Shown: positions 1-9,458 of the stretch, in pieces
Layout: each line of letters begins with the position of its first letter
Numbering within the stretch: the stretch's first letter is position 1
Assembly (NCBI GenBank): GCA_045613385.1
Contig: JAZLAW010000020.1
Location: 119,991 to 183,990, forward strand
Reading direction: 5' to 3'
From: SIG565 sp045613385
GTDB taxonomy: Bacteria > Bacillota > Clostridia > Oscillospirales > Acutalibacteraceae
DNA: 64,000 bases
Position numbers and translations under genes: made by a program
Notes under the pieces: generated by a model
What the model was told of the DNA's origin: nothing
What the model saw: only the letters and a program-made list of their open reading frames with translations
The model's database searches: none

Positions 1-683
1 CTAACTGCAGTCATTATTGGCAATATCTTCTTGAAAACACAGGTGTGTTTTGGTGTAACCTTACGGTCTTCGTGCAAGGAGCCAAAATACCAATGTCTAT
101 ATTTACACATTTCATCTATCTCTTCAAAAAAGCCATTTAATTTATTAACATTAGCCGAAGTGCCGCTACGTAAAAGCATCGCGCTTTTAACCAAAGAAGG
201 CGGCTCGTGAGTAATAATATAATCTACTGTGCAGTTTTCTTCATCAAGAAGTTTTGCGCCATCTGTCATCTCTTCGGGAGATGGCATTTCTTCTTTCCAC
301 CAAAGACCGTTTTCAATACGCATATCCTTATCCATACTCTCACCGCCGCCGAAAGTAAATATTCTCAGTCCATCTATATTAAAAATCTGGCCGCGCATTA
401 AGTGTATCAGATTACCGTTTATGCGATGTACCATACCGCCCTTCCAATAGGTCGTGCGGCAGGAATTGATTAAATCATAATTATCGTGGGTTCCGTCAAC
501 AAAGGCGACCGTAAACTTTCTGCTGCCCAAATATTCGATATATTCCCTTTCTTTTTCTCCGCCGTTCCAAAGGTAACCAAAGTCGCCGCAAACAATAAGC
601 ACATCACCCTTTTTAAGCTTAAACCACTCTTTATCATACAGGCGTGTTTCATCGCCGTGCATATCCCCTGTTATATAAACCAA
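1..683 (-). CDS. Metallophosphoesterase, calcineurin-like (3' end beyond window)
   Basis: Read by hand on the minus strand as about 227 codons that run off the left edge without a stop. Motifs of the calcineurin-like phosphoesterase fold are visible in order: GDMHGD near residue 7, GDFGYLW near 38, GTHDN near 70 and THEPP near 160, supplying the Asp, His and Asn ligands of a two-metal centre. The substrate is unknown; such proteins hydrolyse phosphomonoesters or phosphodiesters in the cytoplasm. A stop codon lies just upstream and a GGGGTG ribosome-binding site precedes a TTG, so TTG at 683 is preferred over the ATG at 662, which would remove the first metal-binding segment. It is divergent from the carboxypeptidase gene at 785. 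Confidence 0.8.
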   Translation of the reverse strand, partial: MVYITGDMHGDETRLYDKEWFKLKKGDVLIVCGDFGYLWNGGEKEREYIEYLGSRKFTVAFVDGTHDNYDLINSCRTTYWKGGMVHRINGNLIHLMRGQIFNIDGLRIFTFGGGESMDKDMRIENGLWWKEEMPSPEEMTDGAKLLDEENCTVDYIITHEPPSLVKSAMLLRSGTSANVNKLNGFFEEIDEMCKYRHWYFGSLHEDRKVTPKHTCVFKKILPIMTAV

Positions 684-735
684 TCTGACACCCCACTAAA
701 GATAAATTTTTATCTTCCATTTTTCTTTTACTTAA

Positions 736-743
736 TGTATAAT
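736..743 (+). promoter_or_regulatory. Extended -10 promoter of the carboxypeptidase gene
   Basis: TG followed directly by TATAAT, 42 bases before the start codon, with only a weak -35 upstream (TTCCAT at 715-720). TGAGGT at 775-780 serves as ribosome-binding site. Confidence 0.5.
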
Positions 744-784
744 ATTAACTGGAATTATAAATATAATATTGTGTTGAGGTTGCT

Positions 785-2119
785 ATGAATAAAAGATTAT
801 CTAAATTTATTATAACATTTATACTGATTTTTGCAATATTTACTTCTCTTTTTTCGGTTTCGGCATTTCAGATAAGCGAATTCGAAATCAATGCCCGGGG
901 CGCAGTCCTTGTAAGTCTGGATACGGATGAAGTTTTATATTCAAAAAATGCTGAGCAAAAAATGTATCCCGCTTCCATCACAAAATTACTGGTTGCGGCT
1001 ATAGTCCTTGATAACACAAGTGACCTTGATAATAAAAAAATAGTTATGACCAAATCTGCGTTACGTGAAATCTCGGGTACGGGTGCGAGTGTTATAGGAC
1101 TTGCCGAAGGTGAAGAACTAACCGCCCGACAAGCTCTCCACTGTCTGCTCATTTCTTCCGGTGGGGACATTGCCTATGCCATCGCAGAACACTATGGCGG
1201 CAGTACCGAAGGTTTTATGGATTTAATGAACAAAAAAAGTTCCGAGATTGGTATGGAAAACTCAAGTTTTGGCAACCCTGTAGGACTTCACGATGACTAC
1301 ACCTATACTACACCCGGAGATGTTGTAAAACTCGCAAAATATGTACTGAAATATAAGGAAATACTTGATATTACTTCCCTTTCAAGATACACTTTACCCG
1401 CAACCAACAAATCAAATCAGCGCACTTTATCTACAACCAACTTTTTAATTGACCCGACAACAAACTATTATTATAAATATACAAAAGGTCTTAAAACCGG
1501 CTTCACTGATGAGGCGGGACGTTGTGTTGTAAGTACCGCAAGTTATAACGGATATAATTATCTGTGTGTGATTATGGGTTGTAATTCGGACGGCGGAAAA
1601 CGTAATGAATTTATAGATAGCCAAAATCTGTACCGCTGGGCGTTTAATAATTTCGAATTTAAATCGGTACTTGATATAACAAAACCTGTTGCCGAAATAC
1701 CAATACAATTATCCCTTGATACAGATTTTCTTAAACTATATCCCGAAATAAGTCTCAGAAGCATATTACCCGTTAAAGCAGATGAATCGACAATAAACAT
1801 AAACCCAACTCTACTGCACGAAAAAGTTGATGCGCCCATAGCCGCCGGTACCGTTCTTGGAACGGCAGATATTCTGTATGCGGGTGAAGTTATTGGAACG
1901 GTAAATCTGGTTACCCACGATAATGTAAAGGCAAATTTATTCCTACAGATCGGACGCACTGCCAAAAACATATTCGGATCTACCGCCTTTAAAATTATAA
2001 TTGCACTTATTGTTTTAGCTATTTTAATATTTATTGGCATATGTATATATATGAATTTAGGAAATAAAAAAAGGCGTAAAGTAAAATATATACCTTACAA
2101 CAAACATACAAAAGAATAA
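785..2119 (+). CDS. D-alanyl-D-alanine carboxypeptidase (penicillin-binding protein 5/DacF type)
   Basis: 444 residues with a signal sequence (about 7-27), a serine D-Ala-D-Ala carboxypeptidase domain (about 35-290), a C-terminal beta domain and a final membrane helix (about 402-424) followed by a Lys/Arg-rich tail. It trims the terminal D-Ala from peptidoglycan pentapeptides on the outer face of the membrane. The SxxK nucleophile motif is SITK (64-67) and KTG is present (237-239). The second motif, normally SGN or SAN, reads SGG (125-127), so the usual Asn is replaced. A C-terminal helix rather than an amphipathic anchor is somewhat unusual. A bidirectional terminator follows. Confidence 0.9.
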   Translation: MNKRLSKFIITFILIFAIFTSLFSVSAFQISEFEINARGAVLVSLDTDEVLYSKNAEQKMYPASITKLLVAAIVLDNTSDLDNKKIVMTKSALREISGTGASVIGLAEGEELTARQALHCLLISSGGDIAYAIAEHYGGSTEGFMDLMNKKSSEIGMENSSFGNPVGLHDDYTYTTPGDVVKLAKYVLKYKEILDITSLSRYTLPATNKSNQRTLSTTNFLIDPTTNYYYKYTKGLKTGFTDEAGRCVVSTASYNGYNYLCVIMGCNSDGGKRNEFIDSQNLYRWAFNNFEFKSVLDITKPVAEIPIQLSLDTDFLKLYPEISLRSILPVKADESTININPTLLHEKVDAPIAAGTVLGTADILYAGEVIGTVNLVTHDNVKANLFLQIGRTAKNIFGSTAFKIIIALIVLAILIFIGICIYMNLGNKKRRKVKYIPYNKHTKE

Positions 2120-2148
2120 AAACGGAGGATTTAATCCTCCGTTTTTTA
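2120..2148. terminator. Bidirectional intrinsic terminator
   Basis: A 10-bp perfect stem AACGGAGGAT / ATCCTCCGTT with a 3-nt loop and a T run on the plus strand. It sits between two convergent genes and can end both. Confidence 0.85.
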
Positions 2149-3357
2149 TTTACCTACATAATCCATCGGGTCTACATATTTACCGTTGACAGTCATTTCC
2201 AAATGTAAATGCGGACCAGTCGACCAACCGGTTGAACCTACCTTCGCGATAACTTCATCACGTGCAACTTCCTGACCGGCCGACACATAGAGTTTACTTG
2301 CATGTGCATAGTGTGTAACTACACCGTTACCGTGGTCAATCTTAATGTGATAACCGAAGTCTTTGTGCCAACCCGCAACAGTAACAGTACCACCCTGCAC
2401 CGCGTGTATCGGTGCGCCGTGATTAGTGGCTATATCCACACCTTTATGAGTGTATCCGCCTCTACCCTCCGCAAACGGAGAAGAGATGAAATACGATGCA
2501 TTAACAAGTGGGAAAACCATATTTGTAGCTATATCATTTTTTTCATTATTTGAATAAGCGGTTCCCACAACTACTACCTTATTTACAGGTGTTGTAACTA
2601 TCTCTTGTTCTAACATAGTTCTTTCACATTCTATGCCGTCAACATAAACTACCTGTTCTACGCTATAGTTAAGGCCATTGACACCATCTACGGCAACCTG
2701 TCTGTAACCCAAAAGTTTGTCATCTGTTTTTTCGGTTACTGTTTCATATTCAACAACGACATCTTCACGGTACTTTGCAGTAGTTTTAACACTTAACGTG
2801 CTTAAATATTCATTAATATAATCCCCTGATGTATAATTGTCACCGACACAGTATTTATCTGATACAACAACAGAATTTACAAACTCCGAATTATTTTCAG
2901 CGCCGGTCATATTATAACAGGCAAGTCTCTTTTCCAAATAAGAATTCATAACATCTGCATCTTTTGCATAGGCGATTTCTTTACCGTCAACAGTAAGGGC
3001 TACACCTTTTGTAAGTTCTGCAGTATTATCAAGTATACCGTCACAAACAGCGTTCAGAGTGTCTAAATAATCGCGCCTTGTAAGTATAAGACTGAACTTG
3101 GGTTTATAAATATAACTTTCAGCATTGCTATCTGCGATTTTCTCTACGGCCAAATCTTTAGCATCGTTATAGTCGCTGATAGATGATACTGTACCGATTA
3201 CATTACCGTTATAGTTTATATCCCAAGCAAATGTAACACCTGATAAGGCAAGGCTTACAACACCGCAAACCAAACACACTGCGGCAAAATATATTAACTT
3301 TACAAAGTAACGGGCATTAAGGATTTTATTAATGAATCCTGATACCTTCTCCTTCAT
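2146..3357 (-). CDS. M23 family metallopeptidase with G5 domain (LytM type)
   Basis: 403 residues: short cytoplasmic tail, one membrane helix (about 20-42), a long extracellular linker, a G5 domain (about 195-275) and a C-terminal LytM/M23 domain (about 285-400). Zinc ligands are visible as HKGVD (304-308) and HLH (383-385). Family members cut peptide cross-links in peptidoglycan; the G5 module probably binds wall sugar. The reading frame is open further upstream, but GGAGG lies 7 bases before the ATG at 3357 and the promoter lies just beyond, which fixes the start. The gene follows polC but has its own promoter with WalR-like boxes, fitting a wall-stress-regulated hydrolase. A paralogue with the same layout is at 24208. 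Confidence 0.9.
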   Translation of the reverse strand: MKEKVSGFINKILNARYFVKLIYFAAVCLVCGVVSLALSGVTFAWDINYNGNVIGTVSSISDYNDAKDLAVEKIADSNAESYIYKPKFSLILTRRDYLDTLNAVCDGILDNTAELTKGVALTVDGKEIAYAKDADVMNSYLEKRLACYNMTGAENNSEFVNSVVVSDKYCVGDNYTSGDYINEYLSTLSVKTTAKYREDVVVEYETVTEKTDDKLLGYRQVAVDGVNGLNYSVEQVVYVDGIECERTMLEQEIVTTPVNKVVVVGTAYSNNEKNDIATNMVFPLVNASYFISSPFAEGRGGYTHKGVDIATNHGAPIHAVQGGTVTVAGWHKDFGYHIKIDHGNGVVTHYAHASKLYVSAGQEVARDEVIAKVGSTGWSTGPHLHLEMTVNGKYVDPMDYVGK

Positions 3358-3400
3358 AAAATACCTCCAAATTTTTTGTTTTATAATCACAACAATAGCT

Positions 3401-3453
3401 ATTATAACAAAAAGATTACAAAATTGCAACCTTTTTTGTAATCTTTTTGTAAT
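3401..3453 (-). promoter_or_regulatory. Promoter of the M23/G5 peptidase with two WalR-like boxes in a 17-bp inverted repeat
   Basis: Minus-strand promoter: -35 TTGCAA (3424-3429), 17-nt spacer, -10 TATAAT (3401-3406). The spacer (3407-3423) is exactly one arm of a perfect 17-bp inverted repeat whose other arm is 3434-3450. Each arm carries the WalR (YycF) consensus TGTWAH-N5-TGTWAH: TGTAAT-CTTTT-TGTAAT on the plus strand at 3437-3453, and TGTAAT-CTTTT-TGTTAT on the minus strand at 3404-3420. The consensus is established for Bacillus and Staphylococcus; its use here is inferred. Confidence 0.65.
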
Positions 3454-3459
3454 TTTTAA

Positions 3460-3507
3460 AATAATAATACGGAATAACCCTTTATCGGGATATTCCGTAT
3501 TATTATT
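3460..3507 (-). terminator. Terminator after polC
   Basis: A perfect 17-bp inverted repeat (3460-3476 and 3491-3507) with a 14-nt loop, beginning at the polC stop codon. The stem base is AT-rich and gives a U-rich tail on the minus strand. Confidence 0.6.
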
Positions 3508-6500
3508 AAAACATAGAAATCTGGTTTGTATCAGGTAATTCATCTAATACACCGAGCGAAGACAAAGTTTCGATAATTGTTTTTGAAACACCTGCTTGTG
3601 TCTGAAATTCTTCTTTAGAAATAAAGTCACCGCTTTGTGCTGCTTCGTAAAGAGAAATTGCCGCTTTATCACCAACACCCGACATTGCACCGAAAGGCAA
3701 ACGCATTTTGCCGTTTTCAGGAACATATTTTACAGCGTGTGAGTGTTTTAAATCAATAGGCAGAATTTCTATTCCGCGTTCCATCATTTCATTGAATATA
3801 AGCATATTGCCATAGACATCCAATTCTTTTTTGGTTGCTTCCTTACCCTTGTCTTCAATCATTTTAAGATACGATTTTACTGCGTTCTTACCTTTAAGTA
3901 TGGTAAACACATCAACATCTTCCGGTCGGGCGGTAAAATATGCACAATAAAATTCGAGCGGATAATAAACCTTATACCAGGCCAGTCGCAACGCAGAAAT
4001 AACGTAAGCCGCAGCGTGTGCTTTCGGGAACATATACTTGATTTTATGACAACTTTCTATATACCACTCAGGTACATTTACGGCTCTCATATCATCTTCC
4101 ATAGCCTTCCACTCTTCAGGTGAAACTTTTCCCTTCGCAACATCACCTTTTCTTACTGTTTCAGTAATCTTAAAGGCTCTGCTCTCATCCATCCCCTGAT
4201 GAATTAAGTAAACCATAATATTATCACGGGTACCTATAACTTCAGAAATGGTACAAATTCCCTTATCAATCAAGTCTTTAGCATTTCCAAGATAAACATC
4301 GGTACCGTGAGACAAACCTGAAATCTGCAACAAATCTGCAAAATTTTTAGGTTTGCAGTCACGTACCATTTCCATAACAAACTTTGTACCAAATTCAGGG
4401 ATACAATATGTACCCGTGTGTGTCTTAATTTGGTCTGAATTAACTCCCAGGGCTTCGGGTGACAAAAACAGACTGTACACCTTTTCATCACTCATCGATA
4501 CATCATTAACGCTGATACCTGTATACTCCTCAAGGTACTTATAGGTAGTAGGCACTACGTGACCGAGTTCATCAAGTTTGAGTATTGTATCGTGAATTGA
4601 ATGGAAATCAAAGTGGGTTGTTACTATATCGGTATTTGTGTCATCGGCAGGATGCTGAACAGGACAGAAATCATAAATTTCTTTATCTCTCGGCACTACA
4701 ACCATACCTGCCGGGTGTTGTCCTGTAGTCATCTTGATTTTTGAATTTTCAACCTTTGAGGCCAATCTGTTAAGTTCTGCAGAACTCAGTACAATTTCCT
4801 TTTTCTCGGCATAAGCCTTTGCGAAGCCGAAAGCGGTTTTTTCCGCAAGAGTAGAAATTGTACCTGCCTTGAACACGTTTTCACTTCCGAAAAGTTCTTC
4901 GGTATAACGCTGAACCTCTGCCTGGAATTCGTTAGAAAAGTTAAGGTCGATATCAGGTACCTTATTTCCTTTAAAGCCAAGGAAGGTTTCAAACGGAATA
5001 TCGTGGCCATCGCGTTTATATCTGGTGTTACACTTAGGACAGTTTTTCTCAGGTAAATCAAATCCCGATCCGACTTCACCCTTTGTGAAGAATTCACTAA
5101 AGCGGCAATTCGGGCAATAATAGTGCGGTGCCAACGGATTAACTTCAGATATACCCGCCATAGTAGCAACAAATGAAGAACCAACACTACCACGCGAACC
5201 TACCAGATATCCGTGGTCTTCGCTATATTTAACCAACTTCTGTGCCGTAACATACATTATAGAGAATCCGTTGTTTATAATACCGTTTAACTCTTTTTCA
5301 AGTCTTTTTGATACAACTTCGGGTATTTCACCATTATACCCATACATATTCATTGCCCTATCCCAACAAATTTCACGAAGTATGTCATCAGAGCCTTCAA
5401 TTACCGGCGGATAGTTTCCATCCGGTACCGGAATTACTTCATCTGATACCATATCGGCAATTTTATTTGGATTATCTATTACAAATTCTTTTGCTCTATC
5501 ACCGAAATACGAAAAATCTTCAAGCATTTCTTCGGTTGTCTTGAAATACAACGGTGCCTGATTATCAAAATCATCAAAGCCCTGACCTGCCATAAGTACT
5601 TTACGGATTATTTCATCGTCTTTTTTAAGAAAATGAACATCACCCGTAGCAACAACTGGCAAACCCAACTCATCGGCTATTTCTACAACCTTACGGTTAA
5701 AATCTTTAATAACTTCAAAACTTGTCACGTGCTTTAAGGGGTTTTCCTTAACCTGACCTGTCTTTTTATCAGTTCTGGTTATAGCCGATTCCCTTATCAT
5801 AAACTCATTATTGCCGAGTGGTTGTATTTCGAGAAAATCATAGTACTTGGCAATTCTTATCAGTTCTTCACGCGGTGCGCCTTTAATTATCGCCTGATAA
5901 AGTTCCCCCTGTTCACAAGCCGAGCCGATAATAAGACCTTCTCGACGCTCATCGATTACGCTTTTGAGAGAAAGCGGTCGTTTATAGAAATTATCTACAT
6001 GCGCACTCGATACTATTTTATAAAGATTTTTAAGTCCTATCAAGTTTTTAACAAGTATTATCTGATGAAAACGAGGTAATTTTGTTATATCGGTAACACC
6101 CGATGTATCATCGGCAAAATAGGCTTCAACACCGTATATAACCTTAAATTCCCCACCTTTTTTACGAATGCCTTTAACTGCAGCAGCAGCTTCGGGGTAG
6201 GCTTGTACTACACCGTGATCAGTTATAGCAACCGCTTTATGTCCCCATTTATATGCAGTATTTATAATGTCGGCGGCGCTTGTAACCGCATCTTTTGCCG
6301 ACATATTGGTGTGGCAATGAAGTTCAACTCTTTTCTGACCTTCATAATTATCGGTTTCTTCGTACCTTTTTACTGTTGCAAGACTGTTTACATTAACAAT
6401 AAACTCGCCCGACCATTTATCAAACTTATAGTCACCGTTCACTATTACTGTGGCACCGTCGGCCAAAGGCTTGATTGAATTTTTCTTGCTTTCATCCACA

Positions 6501-7315
6501 AACAAAGTGGCATTAAACGAGTTTGTCGTATCGCTAAAGGCAAATTTAACAATAACCATACGGCCACCGCGTTTAGTTGTGATTTCACGCGTTTCAAGTC
6601 CAAAGACTTCACCCCACGCGCATACATACGTACTGCCTTCGGCGGTATCGGGCGGCGCAATATCTATGAGCTTTTTCACCTTGGTATCGATTCTTCTGCC
6701 ATAAAAAAGCTCTGAGCTTTCAAGATAAATGGGCAGATTGTCCTTCGGTTTATAATCATAAACTTTTGGTGCCGGTTTATCGTTTTTAGGCTCTTCTTTT
6801 TTGCGTATAGGTGGGTCACTTATCGGCGGTGCAATTTCAATGTTTTCAAGTTGGCCTGAAAATTTGATTTCGAATTTAAGTTTAAACATATCGTATAAAA
6901 TTTCATTAAATTTGTTTTCGAAATCAGTATTGATAATTGCTTCATAACCGCCGTATTTGAGCGTTATATTTAATAAAAATCCATCAAGGTTATATTCAGC
7001 ATCATTAAAATATCCGTTTAAAACAACGAATTTATGTTTTATTTTATCTATTATGTCACGACAAGCCTCATCGCAAAACGCATCGGACGAAAAGAAACAT
7101 TTAACCGCCGCACTTTTCAATTTTAAATTAAGGGTAAGTGTTTCTTTAATCTGTTCTACAAATTCGGAATTTATGTAACTTTCGGAATAGAGTTTTACTT
7201 CCAGTTGTCTATTTTCATTTACAGAACAGCTTATAACCGATACATCTTTTAAAACATCTGCTTGTTCATTTGTAATATAGTCTCTGAAGACTTCCAAAAA
7301 TTTTGCCGATGCCAT
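3506..7315 (-). CDS. polC: DNA polymerase III alpha subunit, PolC type, lacking the inserted exonuclease
   Basis: 1269 residues. Order: N-terminal domain (1-160), OB fold (about 225-315), PHP domain (about 330-590) beginning with ELHCH and DHG motifs, then polymerase core with GSRGSVGSS (706-714), a four-Cys zinc module (CPNC 734-737, CPKC 759-762) and catalytic PDIDLNF (787-793). It ends with QISMF, the clamp-binding peptide. It is the main replicative polymerase. Typical PolC has about 1440 residues because a DEDD proofreading exonuclease interrupts the PHP domain. Here the PHP sequence passes straight from IYGVEAYFADD (about 393-403) to the segment that normally follows the exonuclease, and no DxE exonuclease motif is visible. 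Last gene of the pyrH operon, 13 nt after ispG. Confidence 0.96.
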   Translation of the reverse strand: MASAKFLEVFRDYITNEQADVLKDVSVISCSVNENRQLEVKLYSESYINSEFVEQIKETLTLNLKLKSAAVKCFFSSDAFCDEACRDIIDKIKHKFVVLNGYFNDAEYNLDGFLLNITLKYGGYEAIINTDFENKFNEILYDMFKLKFEIKFSGQLENIEIAPPISDPPIRKKEEPKNDKPAPKVYDYKPKDNLPIYLESSELFYGRRIDTKVKKLIDIAPPDTAEGSTYVCAWGEVFGLETREITTKRGGRMVIVKFAFSDTTNSFNATLFVDESKKNSIKPLADGATVIVNGDYKFDKWSGEFIVNVNSLATVKRYEETDNYEGQKRVELHCHTNMSAKDAVTSAADIINTAYKWGHKAVAITDHGVVQAYPEAAAAVKGIRKKGGEFKVIYGVEAYFADDTSGVTDITKLPRFHQIILVKNLIGLKNLYKIVSSAHVDNFYKRPLSLKSVIDERREGLIIGSACEQGELYQAIIKGAPREELIRIAKYYDFLEIQPLGNNEFMIRESAITRTDKKTGQVKENPLKHVTSFEVIKDFNRKVVEIADELGLPVVATGDVHFLKKDDEIIRKVLMAGQGFDDFDNQAPLYFKTTEEMLEDFSYFGDRAKEFVIDNPNKIADMVSDEVIPVPDGNYPPVIEGSDDILREICWDRAMNMYGYNGEIPEVVSKRLEKELNGIINNGFSIMYVTAQKLVKYSEDHGYLVGSRGSVGSSFVATMAGISEVNPLAPHYYCPNCRFSEFFTKGEVGSGFDLPEKNCPKCNTRYKRDGHDIPFETFLGFKGNKVPDIDLNFSNEFQAEVQRYTEELFGSENVFKAGTISTLAEKTAFGFAKAYAEKKEIVLSSAELNRLASKVENSKIKMTTGQHPAGMVVVPRDKEIYDFCPVQHPADDTNTDIVTTHFDFHSIHDTILKLDELGHVVPTTYKYLEEYTGISVNDVSMSDEKVYSLFLSPEALGVNSDQIKTHTGTYCIPEFGTKFVMEMVRDCKPKNFADLLQISGLSHGTDVYLGNAKDLIDKGICTISEVIGTRDNIMVYLIHQGMDESRAFKITETVRKGDVAKGKVSPEEWKAMEDDMRAVNVPEWYIESCHKIKYMFPKAHAAAYVISALRLAWYKVYYPLEFYCAYFTARPEDVDVFTILKGKNAVKSYLKMIEDKGKEATKKELDVYGNMLIFNEMMERGIEILPIDLKHSHAVKYVPENGKMRLPFGAMSGVGDKAAISLYEAAQSGDFISKEEFQTQAGVSKTIIETLSSLGVLDELPDTNQISMF

Positions 7316-7328
7316 TTTTAACCTCTCA

Positions 7329-8381
7329 CTACATTTTTTCTATTTCTGCAATCAATTCATCAAGAATTCTGTTTTCTTCAATCTTTCGCTTTGTGCCATC
7401 CTTTTTAAAGAGAACCGCACAACCGTCGCCACCTGCGATACCGATATCTGCAGCGGCGGCTTCGCCGGGTCCGTTTACAACACAACCCATAATAGCCACG
7501 GTTATATCTTTATTTATACCCGCTAAACGCTCCTCTGCTTTTTTAGCAAGTCCTATTAAATCTATCTTTGTTCTGCCACAGGTAGGGCAAGAAACAAATT
7601 TTATACCATCATTTCTTAAATTTATTCCTCGAAGCAAATTTTTTGCCGCCTCGATTTCCTTTACAGGATTATCGGTAAGTGACACGCGTATGGTGTTACC
7701 TATACCGCGCAGCAACAGTCCACCTATTGCCGCAGAAGATTTTATAACACCCATATTATATGTACCCGCTTCAGTAACACCGAGATGCAATGGATAATGG
7801 CACTTTTCTGCCGCTAATGTATATGCGTCATAAGTTGTCTTTGTATTTGATGACTTAAGGGACAACACAATATCGTCAAAATCAAACTTATTAAGCAACG
7901 ATACGTGATAAAGTCCGCTCTCTACCATTGCCGCAGGGGTCGCGGCGCCGTGATGTGCGAGTATCTCCTTTTCCAAAGAACCCGAATTAACGCCTATTCT
8001 TATAGGAACACCGCTATTTCTACAGGCATCTGCAACCTTTTTTACATACTCATCACACCCGATATTACCCGGGTTTATACGTATTTTATCGACACCTGCT
8101 GCAACACTGTCAAGCGCCAGTCGGTAATCAAAATGTATATCGGCTACAAGCGGTATATTTATTTTTTCTTTGATTTTATAGATTAGTTCCACAGCCGCTT
8201 TATCGGGCACAGACACTCGGACAATTTCGCAACCCGCTTTTTCGAGTTCTATAGCTTGTCTTACATTACCTTCTATGTCGGTCGAAATAACATTAAGCAT
8301 AGACTGAATGGCGACGGGTGCGCCGCCGCCTATATAAATATTGCCTATTTTAACCTTTTTGGTAATATCGTTAGTATACAT
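7329..8381 (-). CDS. ispG: 4-hydroxy-3-methylbut-2-en-1-yl diphosphate synthase (flavodoxin/ferredoxin)
   Basis: 350 residues, the usual size of bacterial GcpE/IspG. It reduces methylerythritol cyclodiphosphate to HMBPP in the MEP isoprenoid pathway, using a [4Fe-4S] cluster. Visible motifs: GGGAPVAIQSM near residue 17, the cluster cysteines CPTC (265-268) and Cys300 in GCVVNGPGEA, where Glu307 is the fourth ligand. It lies 3 nt after rseP and close to dxr, so two MEP enzymes share this operon and supply undecaprenyl precursors for the neighbouring uppS. Confidence 0.97.
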   Translation of the reverse strand: MYTNDITKKVKIGNIYIGGGAPVAIQSMLNVISTDIEGNVRQAIELEKAGCEIVRVSVPDKAAVELIYKIKEKINIPLVADIHFDYRLALDSVAAGVDKIRINPGNIGCDEYVKKVADACRNSGVPIRIGVNSGSLEKEILAHHGAATPAAMVESGLYHVSLLNKFDFDDIVLSLKSSNTKTTYDAYTLAAEKCHYPLHLGVTEAGTYNMGVIKSSAAIGGLLLRGIGNTIRVSLTDNPVKEIEAAKNLLRGINLRNDGIKFVSCPTCGRTKIDLIGLAKKAEERLAGINKDITVAIMGCVVNGPGEAAAADIGIAGGDGCAVLFKKDGTKRKIEENRILDELIAEIEKM

Positions 8382-8384
8382 ATT

Positions 8385-9446
8385 CTACCCCGTTATTAAT
8401 TTAAGAATATCTTTAAAAGTTATCAATATCATCAGTGCAAACAAAAGCACAAAACCTAATGTATGAACAAGGTTTTCAAATTTCTGCGGTACAGGTTTTT
8501 TGAAAATCATTTCTATTAAGATAAACAACAGTCTGCCACCATCGAGCGCGGGTAATGGCAAAAGATTGAATATCCCTAAATTTATTGTTATAAGCGCCAT
8601 TATCGGCCAGATATTTGCAAGGCTTTGCTTTGCAGCGGTTCCTATTGCGGCAGTAACACCGACAGGACCTGAAATCGCATTAAGGCCAAATCTTCCACCG
8701 ATTAAATCTATTAAGGAAAACCATACAACCTTTGCATACGATACTGTCATTTTTAAAGTTTGTTCTATATATGAAAATAAGGTCTTTTCTTCGGGTTCCA
8801 CCCAAAAGTCAACTGCGATATAATCAATTCCTTCCAGACTTGCGGTTGCGAATTTAACATCCTTTAGTTCGACCTTTTGGCCGTTTCTCAAAACCCGCAT
8901 ATCAACTGTTCCGTCAGAAATACCTGTAAAAGCATAACTCAAATCATAGGTGGTCAGAATTTTTCGTGAATCTACTTCTATAATTTCATCGCCCACCATA
9001 AGACCATACCCGTTACTTACCGCATCATCTGTAAATTTAGATATTTTTGTGGTTGCGAAATATTTTCCCGGTATTAAAGAAATTGCAACCAGAATTACAC
9101 CTAAAATCAGATTGAAAACGGCTCCCGCCACAACAATGACAAAGCGGCGCCACGGTTTTTTACGGCAGAAAGCCCTGTCATCATCGCTTTCATCTTCTTC
9201 GCCTTCCATAGCGCAATATCCGCCAAGCGGTATAAGATTAACTTTATATGTTGTTTCGCCACACTTTTTTGAAAACAATTTGGGGCCGAAGCCAACCGCG
9301 AATTCGTTGACTCTTACACCCATAAGTTTTGCCGCGATAAAGTGACCGAATTCGTGAATTATTATTAAAATGATAAACACCAACACCGCCACAACATATG
9401 GCCATATGTTGTTTAACACAGATAAAAAAGCAGAAATAGCTTTCAC
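8385..9446 (-). CDS. rseP: RIP site-2 metalloprotease RseP/RasP
   Basis: 353 residues. An intramembrane zinc protease with HEFGH (31-35) in the first membrane helix, a PDZ domain in the middle (about 125-205) and the NLLPLPALDGG motif near 295, which supplies the third zinc ligand. It cleaves membrane-bound anti-sigma factors, signal-peptide remnants or similar substrates. Its place between dxr and ispG is the conserved arrangement in Firmicutes. It is separated from dxr by 12 nt. Confidence 0.96.
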   Translation of the reverse strand: MKAISAFLSVLNNIWPYVVAVLVFIILIIIHEFGHFIAAKLMGVRVNEFAVGFGPKLFSKKCGETTYKVNLIPLGGYCAMEGEEDESDDDRAFCRKKPWRRFVIVVAGAVFNLILGVILVAISLIPGKYFATTKISKFTDDAVSNGYGLMVGDEIIEVDSRKILTTYDLSYAFTGISDGTVDMRVLRNGQKVELKDVKFATASLEGIDYIAVDFWVEPEEKTLFSYIEQTLKMTVSYAKVVWFSLIDLIGGRFGLNAISGPVGVTAAIGTAAKQSLANIWPIMALITINLGIFNLLPLPALDGGRLLFILIEMIFKKPVPQKFENLVHTLGFVLLFALMILITFKDILKLITG

Positions 9447-9458
9447 CCGACCTTCATT

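Noticed and set aside
3358..3543. N-terminal extension of the M23 peptidase to 3543
   Set aside because: It crosses the promoter, the WalR-like repeat and the polC terminator.
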